Below, in pieces: positions 8,203 to 16,955 of a stretch of DNA of 64,000 nt. The notes beneath the pieces were generated by a model that saw nothing but the letters and a program-made list of their open reading frames with translations, was not told the origin of the DNA and did no database searches. The position numbers and the translations under genes are program-made. Position 1 is the first letter of the stretch. Each line of letters starts with the position of its first letter. The DNA is from Palsa-504 sp963739615 (GTDB lineage Bacteria > Actinomycetota > Actinomycetes > Streptosporangiales > Streptosporangiaceae). Location: positions 248,001-312,000 of the forward strand of contig CAVUBD010000035.1 of the NCBI GenBank assembly GCA_963739615.1, read 5' to 3'.

Positions 8203-10728
8203 ATGGCCCGGAGCCTGCTCGTCGCGCCCGTCGCGGACGACGTCGGCGTAGCCAGGACCTGCCTCGGGCTGCTGCGGGCGCTCGACAGGAGCGGCGTCCA
8301 CGTGGCCTACGTCAAGGCGGTCGCCCAGCCGCGCGCCGACGGCGAGCCCGACCGCTCGGCCGCGCTGGTGGCGGCGATCACCATGCTGCGTCCGCCGGAA
8401 CCGCTGACGACCGCCGAGCTGGAGTGGCAGCTGGGCGAGGGCGGGCTCGAGGTGGCCCTGGAGAAGATCGTCGCGGCCTGGGAGCCGATCTACGGACGGT
8501 CCGATGTCGTCGTCGTCGAGGGGCTGAGCTCAGGGCCGTCCCGGCTGTACGCCAGCGCGTTCAACCAGGCGCTGGCCAAGGCGCTTGACGCCGACGTCGT
8601 GCTGGTCAACCGCTGGCCCGCCGACTCGGGCACCGTCGAGGGCACGGCCGAGGACGCCGTCGAGGGCGCCGTCGAGGGCACGGCCGGGGACACGGCCGGG
8701 GACACGGCCGGGGACACGGCCGAGCAACTCGCCATCGCGGCCAGCGGGTACACCTCGAACGAGCACGCCCGCGTCGTGGGCTGCGTGGTCCACGGCCTGC
8801 CCGGGCCGGCTACCGCCGCGGCCGCCGGGCTGCGCAGCGCGCTGGCCAGGCACGGCCTGCGCCTGATCGCCGGGGTGCCGTTCCGCCCTGAGCTGAGCTG
8901 GCTGCGGGTCAGCGACCTGTGCCGGGAGCTCAAGCCCCGGCTCCTGCACGAGGGGGACATGTCCCGGCGGATCAGGGACGTGGCGGTTTTCGCCCAGGGC
9001 ATCCCTGGCGGCATCCGTGTCCTCACCGACGGCCGGCTCATCGTGGTTCCCGGCGACAGGCACGAGGTCGTGATGGCCGCCTGCCTGGCCGCGCTGAACG
9101 GGAGGCGGCTGGCCGCGCTGCTGCTGAGCGGGGGCATCGCGCCCGATCCGCAGGTGTGGGAACTCACCCGGGCCTCGGCCGCCACCGGCCTGCCCGTCCT
9201 GGTCGTGGCGGGGGATAGCTACCAGACCGCGATGCGGGTGCGTGACCTCGACCCGGGGCTGTCCGCCGACGACCCGGACCGGGTCGAGCTCGTGACGGAC
9301 AACATCGCCGACGCGCTCGATGAGTCCTGGCTGAAGTCGCTGCCCAGTCCGGCCCGGCCGCGCCGGGTCAGTCCCGCCGCCTTCCGTTACCGGCTGGTGG
9401 AACGGGCCCGCGCCGCCGACGCGTGCGTGGTGCTGCCCGAGGGCACCGAGCCCCGCACCATGACGGCCGCGATCACGTGCGCCGAGCGGGGCATCGCCCG
9501 CAGCGTGCTGCTCGGCCATCCCGGCGAGGTGGCCGAGCAGGCCAGGCGGCTCGGGCTGCGGCTGCCGCCCGGCGTCACCGTGGTCGACCCGCAGGCCGCC
9601 GCCGAACAGTACGTCGCCCCGCTGGCCCAGCTGAGGCGGCACCGCGGCTGGAACGAGGAGGTGGCCCGCGAGCGTCTCTCCGACCCGGTCACGGTCGGGA
9701 CCATGATGCTCTGGCGGGGTGAAGTGGACGGCCTGGTGTCCGGCGCGGCGCACACCACCGCGAACACCGTCCGTCCCGCGCTGCAGATCCTGGGCACCAG
9801 GCCGGGCAGCCGGCTGGTCTCGTCGGTGTTCTTCATGTGCCTGCCCGACGAGGTGGTCATCTACGGCGACTGCGCCATCAACCCTCAGCCGGACGCGGCG
9901 GACCTGGCCGACATCGCCATCTCCAGCGCGGCGTCGGCCCGGGCCTTCGGCATCGAGCCCCGGGTGGCGATGATCAGCTTCAGCACCGGAACCTCCGGCG
10001 CGGGCACGGACGTGGACAAGGTGGCCGAGGCCACCCGGCTGGTCCGCGAACGCGAACCCGGCCTGGCCGTCGACGGCCCGCTGCAGTACGACGCCGCCGC
10101 CATCGCCTCGGTCGGCGAGGCCAAGCGGCCGGGCAGCCCGGTAGCCGGCCGGGCCAGCGTCTTCATCTTCCCCGACCTGGACACCGGCAACACGACGTAC
10201 AAGGCGGTGCAGCGCAGCGCCCAGGTGGTCAGCATCGGACCGATGCTGCAGGGGCTGGCCAAGCCGGTCAACGACCTGAGCCGCGGCGCCCTGGTCGAGG
10301 ACATCATCTACACGGTGGCGCTGACCGCGATCCAGGCTCGCACCGTAACAGCCTTATTCTGGCCGAACGGTCCGTGGTTTCCCGTTCCCCGCCCCTGCCA
10401 CGCCGCCCGCCGTGCCCACGGCGTACCTTCTGCTTGTGGTGCGCTACCGGGTGCTGATCTCCGGCCGGGTCCAGGGCGTCTTCTTCCGCGACAGCTGTCG
10501 CCGGCTGGCGGTGCAGCATGGCCTGGGCGGGTGGGTGCGCAACCTCCCAGACGGCCGGGTCGAAGCGGTCTTCGAGGGACTCGCCGACGATGTCGGATGC
10601 CTGGTCGACTGGGCGCATCACGGACCGCGCCTGGCCGTGGTGGAGGCCGTCGCCGTCCAGCCCGAACCCCCAGAGGGACTGCGCACCTTCCAGGTCAGGT
10701 AGCGACCTCAGTCACTCGCGATCCCTAG
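8203..10728 (+). CDS. pta: Phosphate acetyltransferase, with abnormal C-terminal read-through
   Basis: Interconverts acetyl-CoA and acetyl phosphate. GGAGG precedes the ATG. Domains: BioD-like P-loop-derived N-terminus (about 1-230), DRTGG regulatory domain (about 250-360) and the catalytic PTA domain (about 385-710), with GTMMLWRGEVDGLVSGA, SFSTGTSGAG and FPDLDTGNTTYKAVQR. Normal family proteins end just after the motif DLSRGALVEDIIYTVALTAI, near base 10345. Here the frame has no stop there and runs another 127 codons with low-complexity Arg/Pro/Gly sequence over the acylphosphatase gene. A TAA is present one base out of frame at about 10348, suggesting a small indel destroyed the original stop. 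The N-terminal domain contains a tandem repeat insert. Confidence 0.9.
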   Translation: MARSLLVAPVADDVGVARTCLGLLRALDRSGVHVAYVKAVAQPRADGEPDRSAALVAAITMLRPPEPLTTAELEWQLGEGGLEVALEKIVAAWEPIYGRSDVVVVEGLSSGPSRLYASAFNQALAKALDADVVLVNRWPADSGTVEGTAEDAVEGAVEGTAGDTAGDTAGDTAEQLAIAASGYTSNEHARVVGCVVHGLPGPATAAAAGLRSALARHGLRLIAGVPFRPELSWLRVSDLCRELKPRLLHEGDMSRRIRDVAVFAQGIPGGIRVLTDGRLIVVPGDRHEVVMAACLAALNGRRLAALLLSGGIAPDPQVWELTRASAATGLPVLVVAGDSYQTAMRVRDLDPGLSADDPDRVELVTDNIADALDESWLKSLPSPARPRRVSPAAFRYRLVERARAADACVVLPEGTEPRTMTAAITCAERGIARSVLLGHPGEVAEQARRLGLRLPPGVTVVDPQAAAEQYVAPLAQLRRHRGWNEEVARERLSDPVTVGTMMLWRGEVDGLVSGAAHTTANTVRPALQILGTRPGSRLVSSVFFMCLPDEVVIYGDCAINPQPDAADLADIAISSAASARAFGIEPRVAMISFSTGTSGAGTDVDKVAEATRLVREREPGLAVDGPLQYDAAAIASVGEAKRPGSPVAGRASVFIFPDLDTGNTTYKAVQRSAQVVSIGPMLQGLAKPVNDLSRGALVEDIIYTVALTAIQARTVTALFWPNGPWFPVPRPCHAARRAHGVPSACGALPGADLRPGPGRLLPRQLSPAGGAAWPGRVGAQPPRRPGRSGLRGTRRRCRMPGRLGASRTAPGRGGGRRRPARTPRGTAHLPGQVATSVTRDP
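8634..8724. repeat. In-frame minisatellite inside pta
   Basis: Imperfect 12-bp tandem units (GACACGGCCGGG and GTCGAGGGC-type variants) encode a Glu/Asp-Gly-Thr-Ala string (residues about 144-174) between two conserved parts of the N-terminal domain. Because the unit is a multiple of three, copy-number change keeps the frame. Confidence 0.75.
10436..10702 (+). CDS. acyP: Acylphosphatase
   Basis: Small cytoplasmic enzyme hydrolysing acyl phosphates such as acetyl phosphate. The signature SGRVQGVFFRDSC (phosphate-binding loop with catalytic Arg) and GGWVRNLPDGRVEAVFEG (catalytic Asn) are both intact. About 88 residues from the tandem GTG codons at 10436/10439; the frame could start at GTG 10412, but family proteins begin near the later codons. 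Lies wholly within the read-through tail of pta, in another frame. Its presence beside ackA-pta fits acyl phosphate turnover. Confidence 0.9.
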   Translation: MVRYRVLISGRVQGVFFRDSCRRLAVQHGLGGWVRNLPDGRVEAVFEGLADDVGCLVDWAHHGPRLAVVEAVAVQPEPPEGLRTFQVR

Positions 10729-12614
10729 GTCCAGCGGATCCCCATCGCCAGCTCCCTGGCCAGCCCCGACTGGACCGAAGCGACCGCGCGGAACGCATCC
10801 CTGAGATACGACCGCGCCAGCGGGTTCAGCGTCTTGGGGTCGATGAAATTGTCCGGTGCCTCGCCGCGCCGCAACTGCTCCACCTGATGATCAAGGCGCA
10901 GCGAGGAGATGAAGCCGAATGCCTCCATCAGCGCGCGCGCCTCCGGGCCTTCCAGCGTCCCGGCCGCCTCAGCCGCTCGCAGCCGCTCCATGGTCGAGGC
11001 GCTCGCGACGCCGGCCGTCATCGCGGCCCAGCGGGCCAGGTCGGTGATCGGGATCAGCCCGCCGTGCTTGAGGTCGAGCTGTCCCCGGCGCTCGCCCGAG
11101 TGCTCGACCACGAAGTCGCGCATGAACCCGGTCGGCGGCCGGAACGAGAGCGCGAACCGGGCCAGCAGGCGCAGCAGGCCAGCCTCCGGCTTAGCCCGGC
11201 TATCCCACAGCCCGTCCGCGCCCCCGGATCCGCTGCTCCATACCGGGCGGCTGTCGGTAATCACCGATACCAGGATCAGCGCCTGCTCCTGCGTCGGATC
11301 CTGGCTCAGGCTCCGAATCGCCGCGTGCCACGAGGCCCGTGACCGCTCGAACAGCGGGCTGGAGGCGCTCGCGCCATGGTCGTCGGGCCGCAGCCCGCAC
11401 TCCCGCAAGCCGTCGTCCACCGCCCGGCCCAGCCGCGCCGCGTACTCGCGCATCTCCTGATCAGCCCCGTCCTGCCAGGCGAGCGCACTGTCCACGTCGG
11501 AAGACGGCGCCGCCTCCCGCCGCGCCAGGCTGCCCAGGGCGAACCAGGTGAACTCCGCGGGCGGGTCCCCGGCGTCCCGGACGGCCAGCTCCACCAGCTT
11601 CCGGATCAGCGCGTCGAGCACGACGCAGTGGACCGCCGCCACGTGCTCGGCCGCCACTTGCGCGTCGTGCAGCGCGATGATCATCGGGCTGAGGCCGGCC
11701 GACGCGGCCACCAGGTCCGCGGTGCTCGAAGCCAGGTCGATGGCGCGGCGCAGCAGCAGCGGCTTACGTGCCTCCGCGACCACCAGATCGCCGTCGTCGA
11801 TCACGCCCAGGACCTCCCCGGCCGGGGACAGCACCGGGATGTGATGCACGTTGCGTTCGAGCATGTCGAGCAGGACATCACCGGCCAGGCGGTCCGAGCT
11901 CACGGTGTAGGCGGGCTCGGTCATGATGGCCGAAAGCGGCGCGTCCGGGCTCAGGCCTACCGCCACCACCCGCGAACGCAGATCGCCATCGGTCACGATC
12001 CCGAGCCGCGCCCCGCCAGCACCGGAACCGCCGCCAGCACCGGAACCGCCGCCAGCACCGGAACCGGCGTCTGACCCGACGCGGACCAGGACCGCGCTCG
12101 CGCCCTCGGCGGTCATCCGCTTGGCCGCCTCGCGGATCGGCTCGCTGCCGTGGCACACCAGCGGCGGCGTCCGGATCAGGGACGCGACGCGATGCTCGAC
12201 CGGGTCCTCAGGCGGCGCGCTCACCTGAGGCCGGGTCACGATCGACCGCGCCACGAACCGCAGCACGTCCGGGCGGGCGAGCAGCGGGCGCATGACACCG
12301 GCCGGGATACGGTAGCAGTCGGTGTCCTGGCCCGCGCGGGCCTCGAAGCCGGTCGGCAGCCCGGAGACCATCGACGCCTGCCCGAACAGCTCGCCGGGAC
12401 CGAGCAGGTCGAGTATCCGCCCGTCGTGGAGGATCTCGACCGAGCCGTCCCGGACCACCCAGACCGATTCGACCGGCCCGGCGCCCTGCGAGAAGATCGT
12501 CTTTCCCTTGGGGGTGAACTCCGTCTCCGTCACCGCGGCCACCCGGGTCAGCTCATCTGGCCCTATCGCGTCGAACGGCGGGTAGGAGCCGAGAAAGCCG
12601 GCGACGTCCTGCAC
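10725..12614 (-). CDS. Cyclic-nucleotide-binding / CBS / DUF294 nucleotidyltransferase-like protein
   Basis: About 629 residues from GTG 12614, just after the stop of the upstream permease; the longer frame to 12926 is antisense-like noise over the permease. Domains in order: cNMP-binding (about 8-120, GPGELFGQASMVSG), a CBS pair (about 140-280, HIPVLSPAGEVLGVIDDGDL), DUF294 putative nucleotidyltransferase (WFALGSLARREAAPSSDVDSA, with a GSxxRxE/DxD-type site) and DUF294 C-terminal helical domain. The family is thought to sense cellular nucleotide state. The tight spacing to the permease suggests a transport-regulation link. A Gly/Ser/Ala tandem repeat is inserted in the first CBS domain. Confidence 0.85.
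   Translation of the reverse strand: MQDVAGFLGSYPPFDAIGPDELTRVAAVTETEFTPKGKTIFSQGAGPVESVWVVRDGSVEILHDGRILDLLGPGELFGQASMVSGLPTGFEARAGQDTDCYRIPAGVMRPLLARPDVLRFVARSIVTRPQVSAPPEDPVEHRVASLIRTPPLVCHGSEPIREAAKRMTAEGASAVLVRVGSDAGSGAGGGSGAGGGSGAGGARLGIVTDGDLRSRVVAVGLSPDAPLSAIMTEPAYTVSSDRLAGDVLLDMLERNVHHIPVLSPAGEVLGVIDDGDLVVAEARKPLLLRRAIDLASSTADLVAASAGLSPMIIALHDAQVAAEHVAAVHCVVLDALIRKLVELAVRDAGDPPAEFTWFALGSLARREAAPSSDVDSALAWQDGADQEMREYAARLGRAVDDGLRECGLRPDDHGASASSPLFERSRASWHAAIRSLSQDPTQEQALILVSVITDSRPVWSSGSGGADGLWDSRAKPEAGLLRLLARFALSFRPPTGFMRDFVVEHSGERRGQLDLKHGGLIPITDLARWAAMTAGVASASTMERLRAAEAAGTLEGPEARALMEAFGFISSLRLDHQVEQLRRGEAPDNFIDPKTLNPLARSYLRDAFRAVASVQSGLARELAMGIRWT
12015..12068. repeat. Three 18-bp tandem units inside the CBS region
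   Basis: GCCAGCACCGGAACCGCC repeats three times and encodes a GSGAGG-type linker within the CBS-domain protein on the minus strand. In frame, so length variation would be tolerated. Confidence 0.8.
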
Positions 12615-12625
12615 CGGAGCCTGGT

Positions 12626-14179
12626 TCAGGCGGTCTCGTCGGTGACCCCGGCGGAGGTGAGCACCGGACCCGCCCGGTGCTCGGCCAGCACCCTGGTCCC
12701 ACGGCCGCGCTGCGTCGCGAGGTAGTAGATCACGCCCACGGCGCCGAGCCCGCCGACGAACACGAACGCGCCCCACTGGTAGTACCAGGCGCTGTTGCCG
12801 TAGACCGCCGGCCGCGGCCAGGCCAGGTTGACCATCACGCCGACCTGGAACACGACGGCCACCAGGTTGACAAGCAGACCCCAGCGGCCAAGCGAGAAGT
12901 AGGGGCCGTGCTCGGCCGTGGGCCACTTGCCGCGCAGCCGCGCGACTAGCAGCGGCCCGGTGACGCAGAGGTAGGCGACGTAGAACATGATGATCGCGAC
13001 CGAGGTGAGGACGAAGAACGCCTTCTGGTTACCGACGTTGAGTATCAGCAGCAGGAGGGTGACTACCCCGATGACGATCGAGGGGACCAGCGGCGTCTTG
13101 GACTTGCCGTGTACCCTGGCGATGGCGGAGGCGAACGGGAGCCTGCCGTCCCGGCCCATAGTGAAGATCATCCGGATGCCGCCGGTGTGCACGGCCAGGG
13201 CGCAGACGGTGATCGCGATCGCCGAGGCGATCAGGAAGACGTCGCCGAGGGTGCCGCCGAGGGTCGCCTTGACCAGGTACGGCAGCCCGGAGATGCCCAG
13301 CTCCTTGGCGTGGATGTTGGGCACGGACATCTCGCCGAACAAGATGACGAGCAGGCCCACGATCCCGGCGGCGCTCAGGGCACGGATGATCGCGGGCGGG
13401 GCGTGCTTCCGTGGGTCGTGCGTCTCCTCGGCCAGCGACCCCGCGGTGTCGAACCCGTACATCACGTACGCGCTCATCAGCCCGGCCACCAGGAAGGCAC
13501 CGAAGTAGCCCCACGGATAGCCGGCCCCGGTCCCGAAGGTGTCGAACACCACGGCCGGGCTGCGGCGGATGTGAAAGGCGAGCAGGATGATCATCAGCGT
13601 GACACCGCACAGCTCGACCATGACGCCGAAGTTGTTGATCCGCGCCATCAGCTTGACGCCGATCATGTTGATGATGGTGGTGAAGACCACCAGGCCCGCG
13701 GCCAGCAACAGCGCGTTCTTCGCGCCGTCCGGCGTATAGATCTGTCCGACATCGGCGGGGCCGCCGATGAACTCGAAGAAGGCCGAGATCTGCGGCAGCA
13801 CGACCTGGTAGGCGACCGCCACCGCGGCCAGCGTGACGATCGATCCCACGACCAGGATCCAGCCGCCGAACCAGGAGGTGAAGGAACTGGCGATCTGCTT
13901 GGACCACTGGTAGACCGAGCCCGCGAGCGGGTACTGCCCGGCCAGCTCGGCGAAGCACAGCGCGACCAGCATCTGCCCGATAAATACGGCGGGCCAGGTC
14001 CAGATGAACGCCGGGCCGCCCGAGCCGAAGCCGAAGAAGAACAGCTCGAACACCCCGGTCATGATCGAGATGTAGCTGAACCCTGCGGCGAACGACGAGA
14101 ACAAGCCGAGGGAGCGGTCCAGCTCCTGCTTGTAGCCGAACTTAGCCAGGTCGTCAGAGTCCACGTTCGGCATCGCCAT
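12626..14179 (-). CDS. APC superfamily amino acid/polyamine permease
   Basis: 517 residues with about 12 to 14 hydrophobic segments. The N-terminal block DRSLGLFSSFAAGFSYISIMTGVF and PAFIWTWPAVFIGQMLVALCFAELAGQYP match the amino acid transporter fold, as does GFDTAGSLAEETHDPRKHAPPAII. The substrate cannot be read from the sequence; choline, GABA and amino acid permeases all share these motifs. Followed immediately by the cNMP/CBS/DUF294 gene on the same strand. The upstream gap has a short ATGA-CA-TCAT dyad near 14219 that could be part of its control region. Confidence 0.85.
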   Translation of the reverse strand: MAMPNVDSDDLAKFGYKQELDRSLGLFSSFAAGFSYISIMTGVFELFFFGFGSGGPAFIWTWPAVFIGQMLVALCFAELAGQYPLAGSVYQWSKQIASSFTSWFGGWILVVGSIVTLAAVAVAYQVVLPQISAFFEFIGGPADVGQIYTPDGAKNALLLAAGLVVFTTIINMIGVKLMARINNFGVMVELCGVTLMIILLAFHIRRSPAVVFDTFGTGAGYPWGYFGAFLVAGLMSAYVMYGFDTAGSLAEETHDPRKHAPPAIIRALSAAGIVGLLVILFGEMSVPNIHAKELGISGLPYLVKATLGGTLGDVFLIASAIAITVCALAVHTGGIRMIFTMGRDGRLPFASAIARVHGKSKTPLVPSIVIGVVTLLLLILNVGNQKAFFVLTSVAIIMFYVAYLCVTGPLLVARLRGKWPTAEHGPYFSLGRWGLLVNLVAVVFQVGVMVNLAWPRPAVYGNSAWYYQWGAFVFVGGLGAVGVIYYLATQRGRGTRVLAEHRAGPVLTSAGVTDETA

Positions 14180-14373
14180 GGCTCACATCCTTCGGGTACG
14201 GCGGGTATCCCCAAAGATGACATCATTTGGCCTGGAACGTCAACGCAGGTGAGAGCACTAGTTTCGGTCAGGGAGACTGAGCGGATGGATGGTCAGGTGA
14301 TGGGACGGGGGGAAAGCCCTGAGCTGGCAAGTGACGCCTGGGATGTCGCCGTCCGGATTCCCGGGCCCGCCCG

Positions 14374-15630
14374 TTGACGGAGCAGCGGCGGCCGCCTACG
14401 CCCAGTCCCGCCGCGGCCGGCCCCAGCACGCCCGGCACCGGCACGGCCAGTCGCAGTTCCGACATCCTCAGCCTCAGCAGCTTCATCGTCCTCGGCCTGC
14501 CCGACGGCATGCTGGGCACCGCCTGGCCGGCCATGCGCGGCACCTTCGGCGCGCCTGTCGGTGATCTCGGCCTGATCCTGCTGATCGCCACGGCAGGCTC
14601 GGTGCTGGTCACCGCCTTCGTCGGCGCGCTGATCCGGCGCCTCGGCGTGCCCGCCCTGCTGGCCGTGGCCGGGTCGACCGCCGCGCTGGGGTATGCCGGG
14701 TTCGCCCTGGCGCCCGGGCTGTGGCTGGTACTGGCCGCGTCCGCGCTCACGGGCGCAGCGGCCGGCATGATGGACGCCGGGCTGAACACGGCGGTGGCCC
14801 TGACCGGCCGCCCGCGGCTCCTGAACCTGCTGCACGGCGCCTACGGCGTCGGCACGGCGATCGGCCCGCTGGTCATCACGGCGGCCATCCTCACCGGCTC
14901 CTGGCGCCCCGCCTACCTGGCCCTGCTCGTCCTTGACCTGATCCTGGCCGCGTTCTGGCTGCGGCAACGGCGGTCCCTCGGTGCTCCAACCGGGCAGGCC
15001 AGCCAGGTCGCCACGCCGGATCCGCATCCGGCCGCGCAGTGGTCCAGGCGCCGCTACCGCGCGGTGGTGGCCGCGGGCCTGGGTGCGTTCTTCTGCTACA
15101 CCGGCCTTGAAGTCGGCGCCGGTCAGTGGGAGGCGAGCTTCTGCCGCGGGCACCTGAACATGTCGACGGGCGCCACCGGCCTGGCCACCTTCGGTTACTG
15201 GGGAGCCCTGACCGCCGTCAGGATCGGCCTGGCCGTGCTGCCCCGCCAGGTCCCGCCGCAGGCCGTGGCCCGCTGGGGCAGCGGCATCGCCGTGCTCGCG
15301 GCCGCCGTCATCTGGTGGCAGCCGGGCGTCACGGTGACCGTCGCCGGCTTCGTCTTGCTCGGCGGTGCCCTGGCCGGCGTCTTCCCGGCCCTGATCTCGC
15401 TCACCCCGGTCCGTCTCGGCGAGCAGCGAGCCCAGCACGTCATTTCCTGGCAGATCGGGGCGGCGGCGGCCGGGGGAGCGGGCCTGTCGGCGATCATCGG
15501 CCTGCTCATCGGCGCGACCAGCCTGGCCGTTCTCGGTCCGGCGATAACCGTGCTCGCGATCGTCGTCGTCGGGGCCGAACTGCTGCTCAGCCGGCTCGCC
15601 CCGGTCGGGCGGCCCGCCCCGTCGCACTGA
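14374..15630 (+). CDS. MFS transporter
   Basis: 418 residues, about 12 transmembrane helices, many Ala/Gly/Leu-rich. The first helix region reads IVLGLPDGMLGTAWPAMRGTFG and the cytoplasmic loop between helices 2 and 3 ends in GALIRRLG, as in the FucP/sugar-type branch of the major facilitator superfamily. A TTG start without a clear ribosome-binding site is used by default, so the N-terminus is uncertain. Convergent with the LacI regulator 40 bp downstream, which may control sugar-related genes; a functional link is inference. Confidence 0.8.
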   Translation: MTEQRRPPTPSPAAAGPSTPGTGTASRSSDILSLSSFIVLGLPDGMLGTAWPAMRGTFGAPVGDLGLILLIATAGSVLVTAFVGALIRRLGVPALLAVAGSTAALGYAGFALAPGLWLVLAASALTGAAAGMMDAGLNTAVALTGRPRLLNLLHGAYGVGTAIGPLVITAAILTGSWRPAYLALLVLDLILAAFWLRQRRSLGAPTGQASQVATPDPHPAAQWSRRRYRAVVAAGLGAFFCYTGLEVGAGQWEASFCRGHLNMSTGATGLATFGYWGALTAVRIGLAVLPRQVPPQAVARWGSGIAVLAAAVIWWQPGVTVTVAGFVLLGGALAGVFPALISLTPVRLGEQRAQHVISWQIGAAAAGGAGLSAIIGLLIGATSLAVLGPAITVLAIVVVGAELLLSRLAPVGRPAPSH

Positions 15631-15670
15631 CCCGTCGCACTGACCCGCCGCACTGGCGCCACGATCGCGC

Positions 15671-16753
15671 TTACGCCGGAGGCGGCGTCGCTGACACGGG
15701 CCGGCGGGTCACCGTGCCGGGCGGGCAGCCGCAGCTGGCCCGTAGCACAAGCTCCGTCGGCAGCAGTTCCACCGTGGGGCTCAGCGCCGGGGTGGCGATG
15801 CGGTCAAGGAGGCGGGCGCAGGCCTGCTCGCCCAGCTTGCGCATCGGCTGACGGACCGTGGTGAGCGGCGGATCGACCAGGCGGGCGGGATAGATGTCGT
15901 CGAAGCCGACCAGCGCGACCTCGCCCGGGACCCGCACCCCGGCCGCGGTGAAGGCCCTGAGCACGCCGATCGCCATCTGGTCGTTGGCGCACACGACCGC
16001 GTCCGGCAGCGCCCCGCGGTACCTGGCGAGCAGGTGTTCACCGGCGTCTTCGCCGCTTCGGACGCTGAAGTTCCCCGGCACCGAGCCGATGAGCTGGCCG
16101 CGGGGATGGCCCTGCAGCACATGCTCAAGGGCCCGCCGCCGCTGGACGGAGTCGGGCGAATCCGGCGGCCCGTCGACGTAGCACAGGCGCCGCCGCCCGT
16201 GCTCGGCCATCAGGTGGGTGATGATGGCCACCGAGCCGGAAAAGTTGTCGGCCGCCACCACGTCGACCGCCTGTTCGCCGGGAGTTCCCGCTATGACCAC
16301 CACCGGGATGCGCGCGGCCAGGCGCTCGATGTAGCGGGAGGCGACGAAACCCTCGCCGATGAGGATCCCGTCCACCTTGCCGGTAAGCGCATCAAGCCGC
16401 GGGAACTCCTGCTCGCCGATCCCGTCGGCCGGCATGAAGGCGATCAGGAGCAGGAACTCGCGGTCGCGGATGCGAGCCTCGACCCCGCGCAGCACCTCGT
16501 CGTAGTAGAGCAGACCCTCGTTCTCGATGTCATAGGGCACCGGCTCGCGCTCCACGTACACCAGGCCGATCACGTCCTTGCGGCGTAGTGACAGGCTCTG
16601 GGCCGCGCCGTCGGGCACGTAGCCGAGTTCGTCGATGGCCTGCCGCACCCGGGCCCTGGTAGCTTCCCGGACCCGGTCCTGGCCGTGCACTACCCGCGAG
16701 ACGGTCGCGGTGGAGACGCCGGCCAGGCGGGCGACATCGTAGAGAGTTACCAC
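15671..16753 (-). CDS. LacI family transcriptional regulator
   Basis: 360 residues from GTG 16753, chosen because the helix-turn-helix (VTLYDVARLAGVSTATVSRVV) then begins at residue 1, as is usual; GGGA lies upstream. The hinge reads VPDGAAQSL, followed by a periplasmic-binding-protein-like sensor domain (about 60-330) with ANDQMAIGVLRAF and VGFDDI. The effector is unknown. A CG-centred candidate operator lies 50 bp upstream. Divergent from a GntR regulator. Confidence 0.9.
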   Translation of the reverse strand: MVTLYDVARLAGVSTATVSRVVHGQDRVREATRARVRQAIDELGYVPDGAAQSLSLRRKDVIGLVYVEREPVPYDIENEGLLYYDEVLRGVEARIRDREFLLLIAFMPADGIGEQEFPRLDALTGKVDGILIGEGFVASRYIERLAARIPVVVIAGTPGEQAVDVVAADNFSGSVAIITHLMAEHGRRRLCYVDGPPDSPDSVQRRRALEHVLQGHPRGQLIGSVPGNFSVRSGEDAGEHLLARYRGALPDAVVCANDQMAIGVLRAFTAAGVRVPGEVALVGFDDIYPARLVDPPLTTVRQPMRKLGEQACARLLDRIATPALSPTVELLPTELVLRASCGCPPGTVTRRPVSATPPPA

Positions 16754-16799
16754 ATTGTCCCGATCAACGGCATTTCCGTCTTCTGTGCGTGCCGGCGGA

Positions 16800-16813
16800 C
16801 GCAAGCGTTTACC
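16800..16813. promoter_or_regulatory. Candidate LacI-family operator
   Basis: AAGCGTTT (16803-16810) is a perfect match to the AAnCGnTT core of LacI/GalR operators, between the lacI-type and gntR-type genes. Its place about 50 bp before the lacI start suggests autoregulation. Confidence 0.45.
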
Positions 16814-16955
16814 ACGGGAATCTAAGCGCTGACACCCAATCCTTAGCATAGGGAGTTACTCTGCGTTCATCCTGGCCAGGGATCACACCTCGCCGACCAC
16901 GCAACATTCCGTTCCCAGTATGTGGAACGCTTGAGTATCCGGCGAGGGAGGAACT

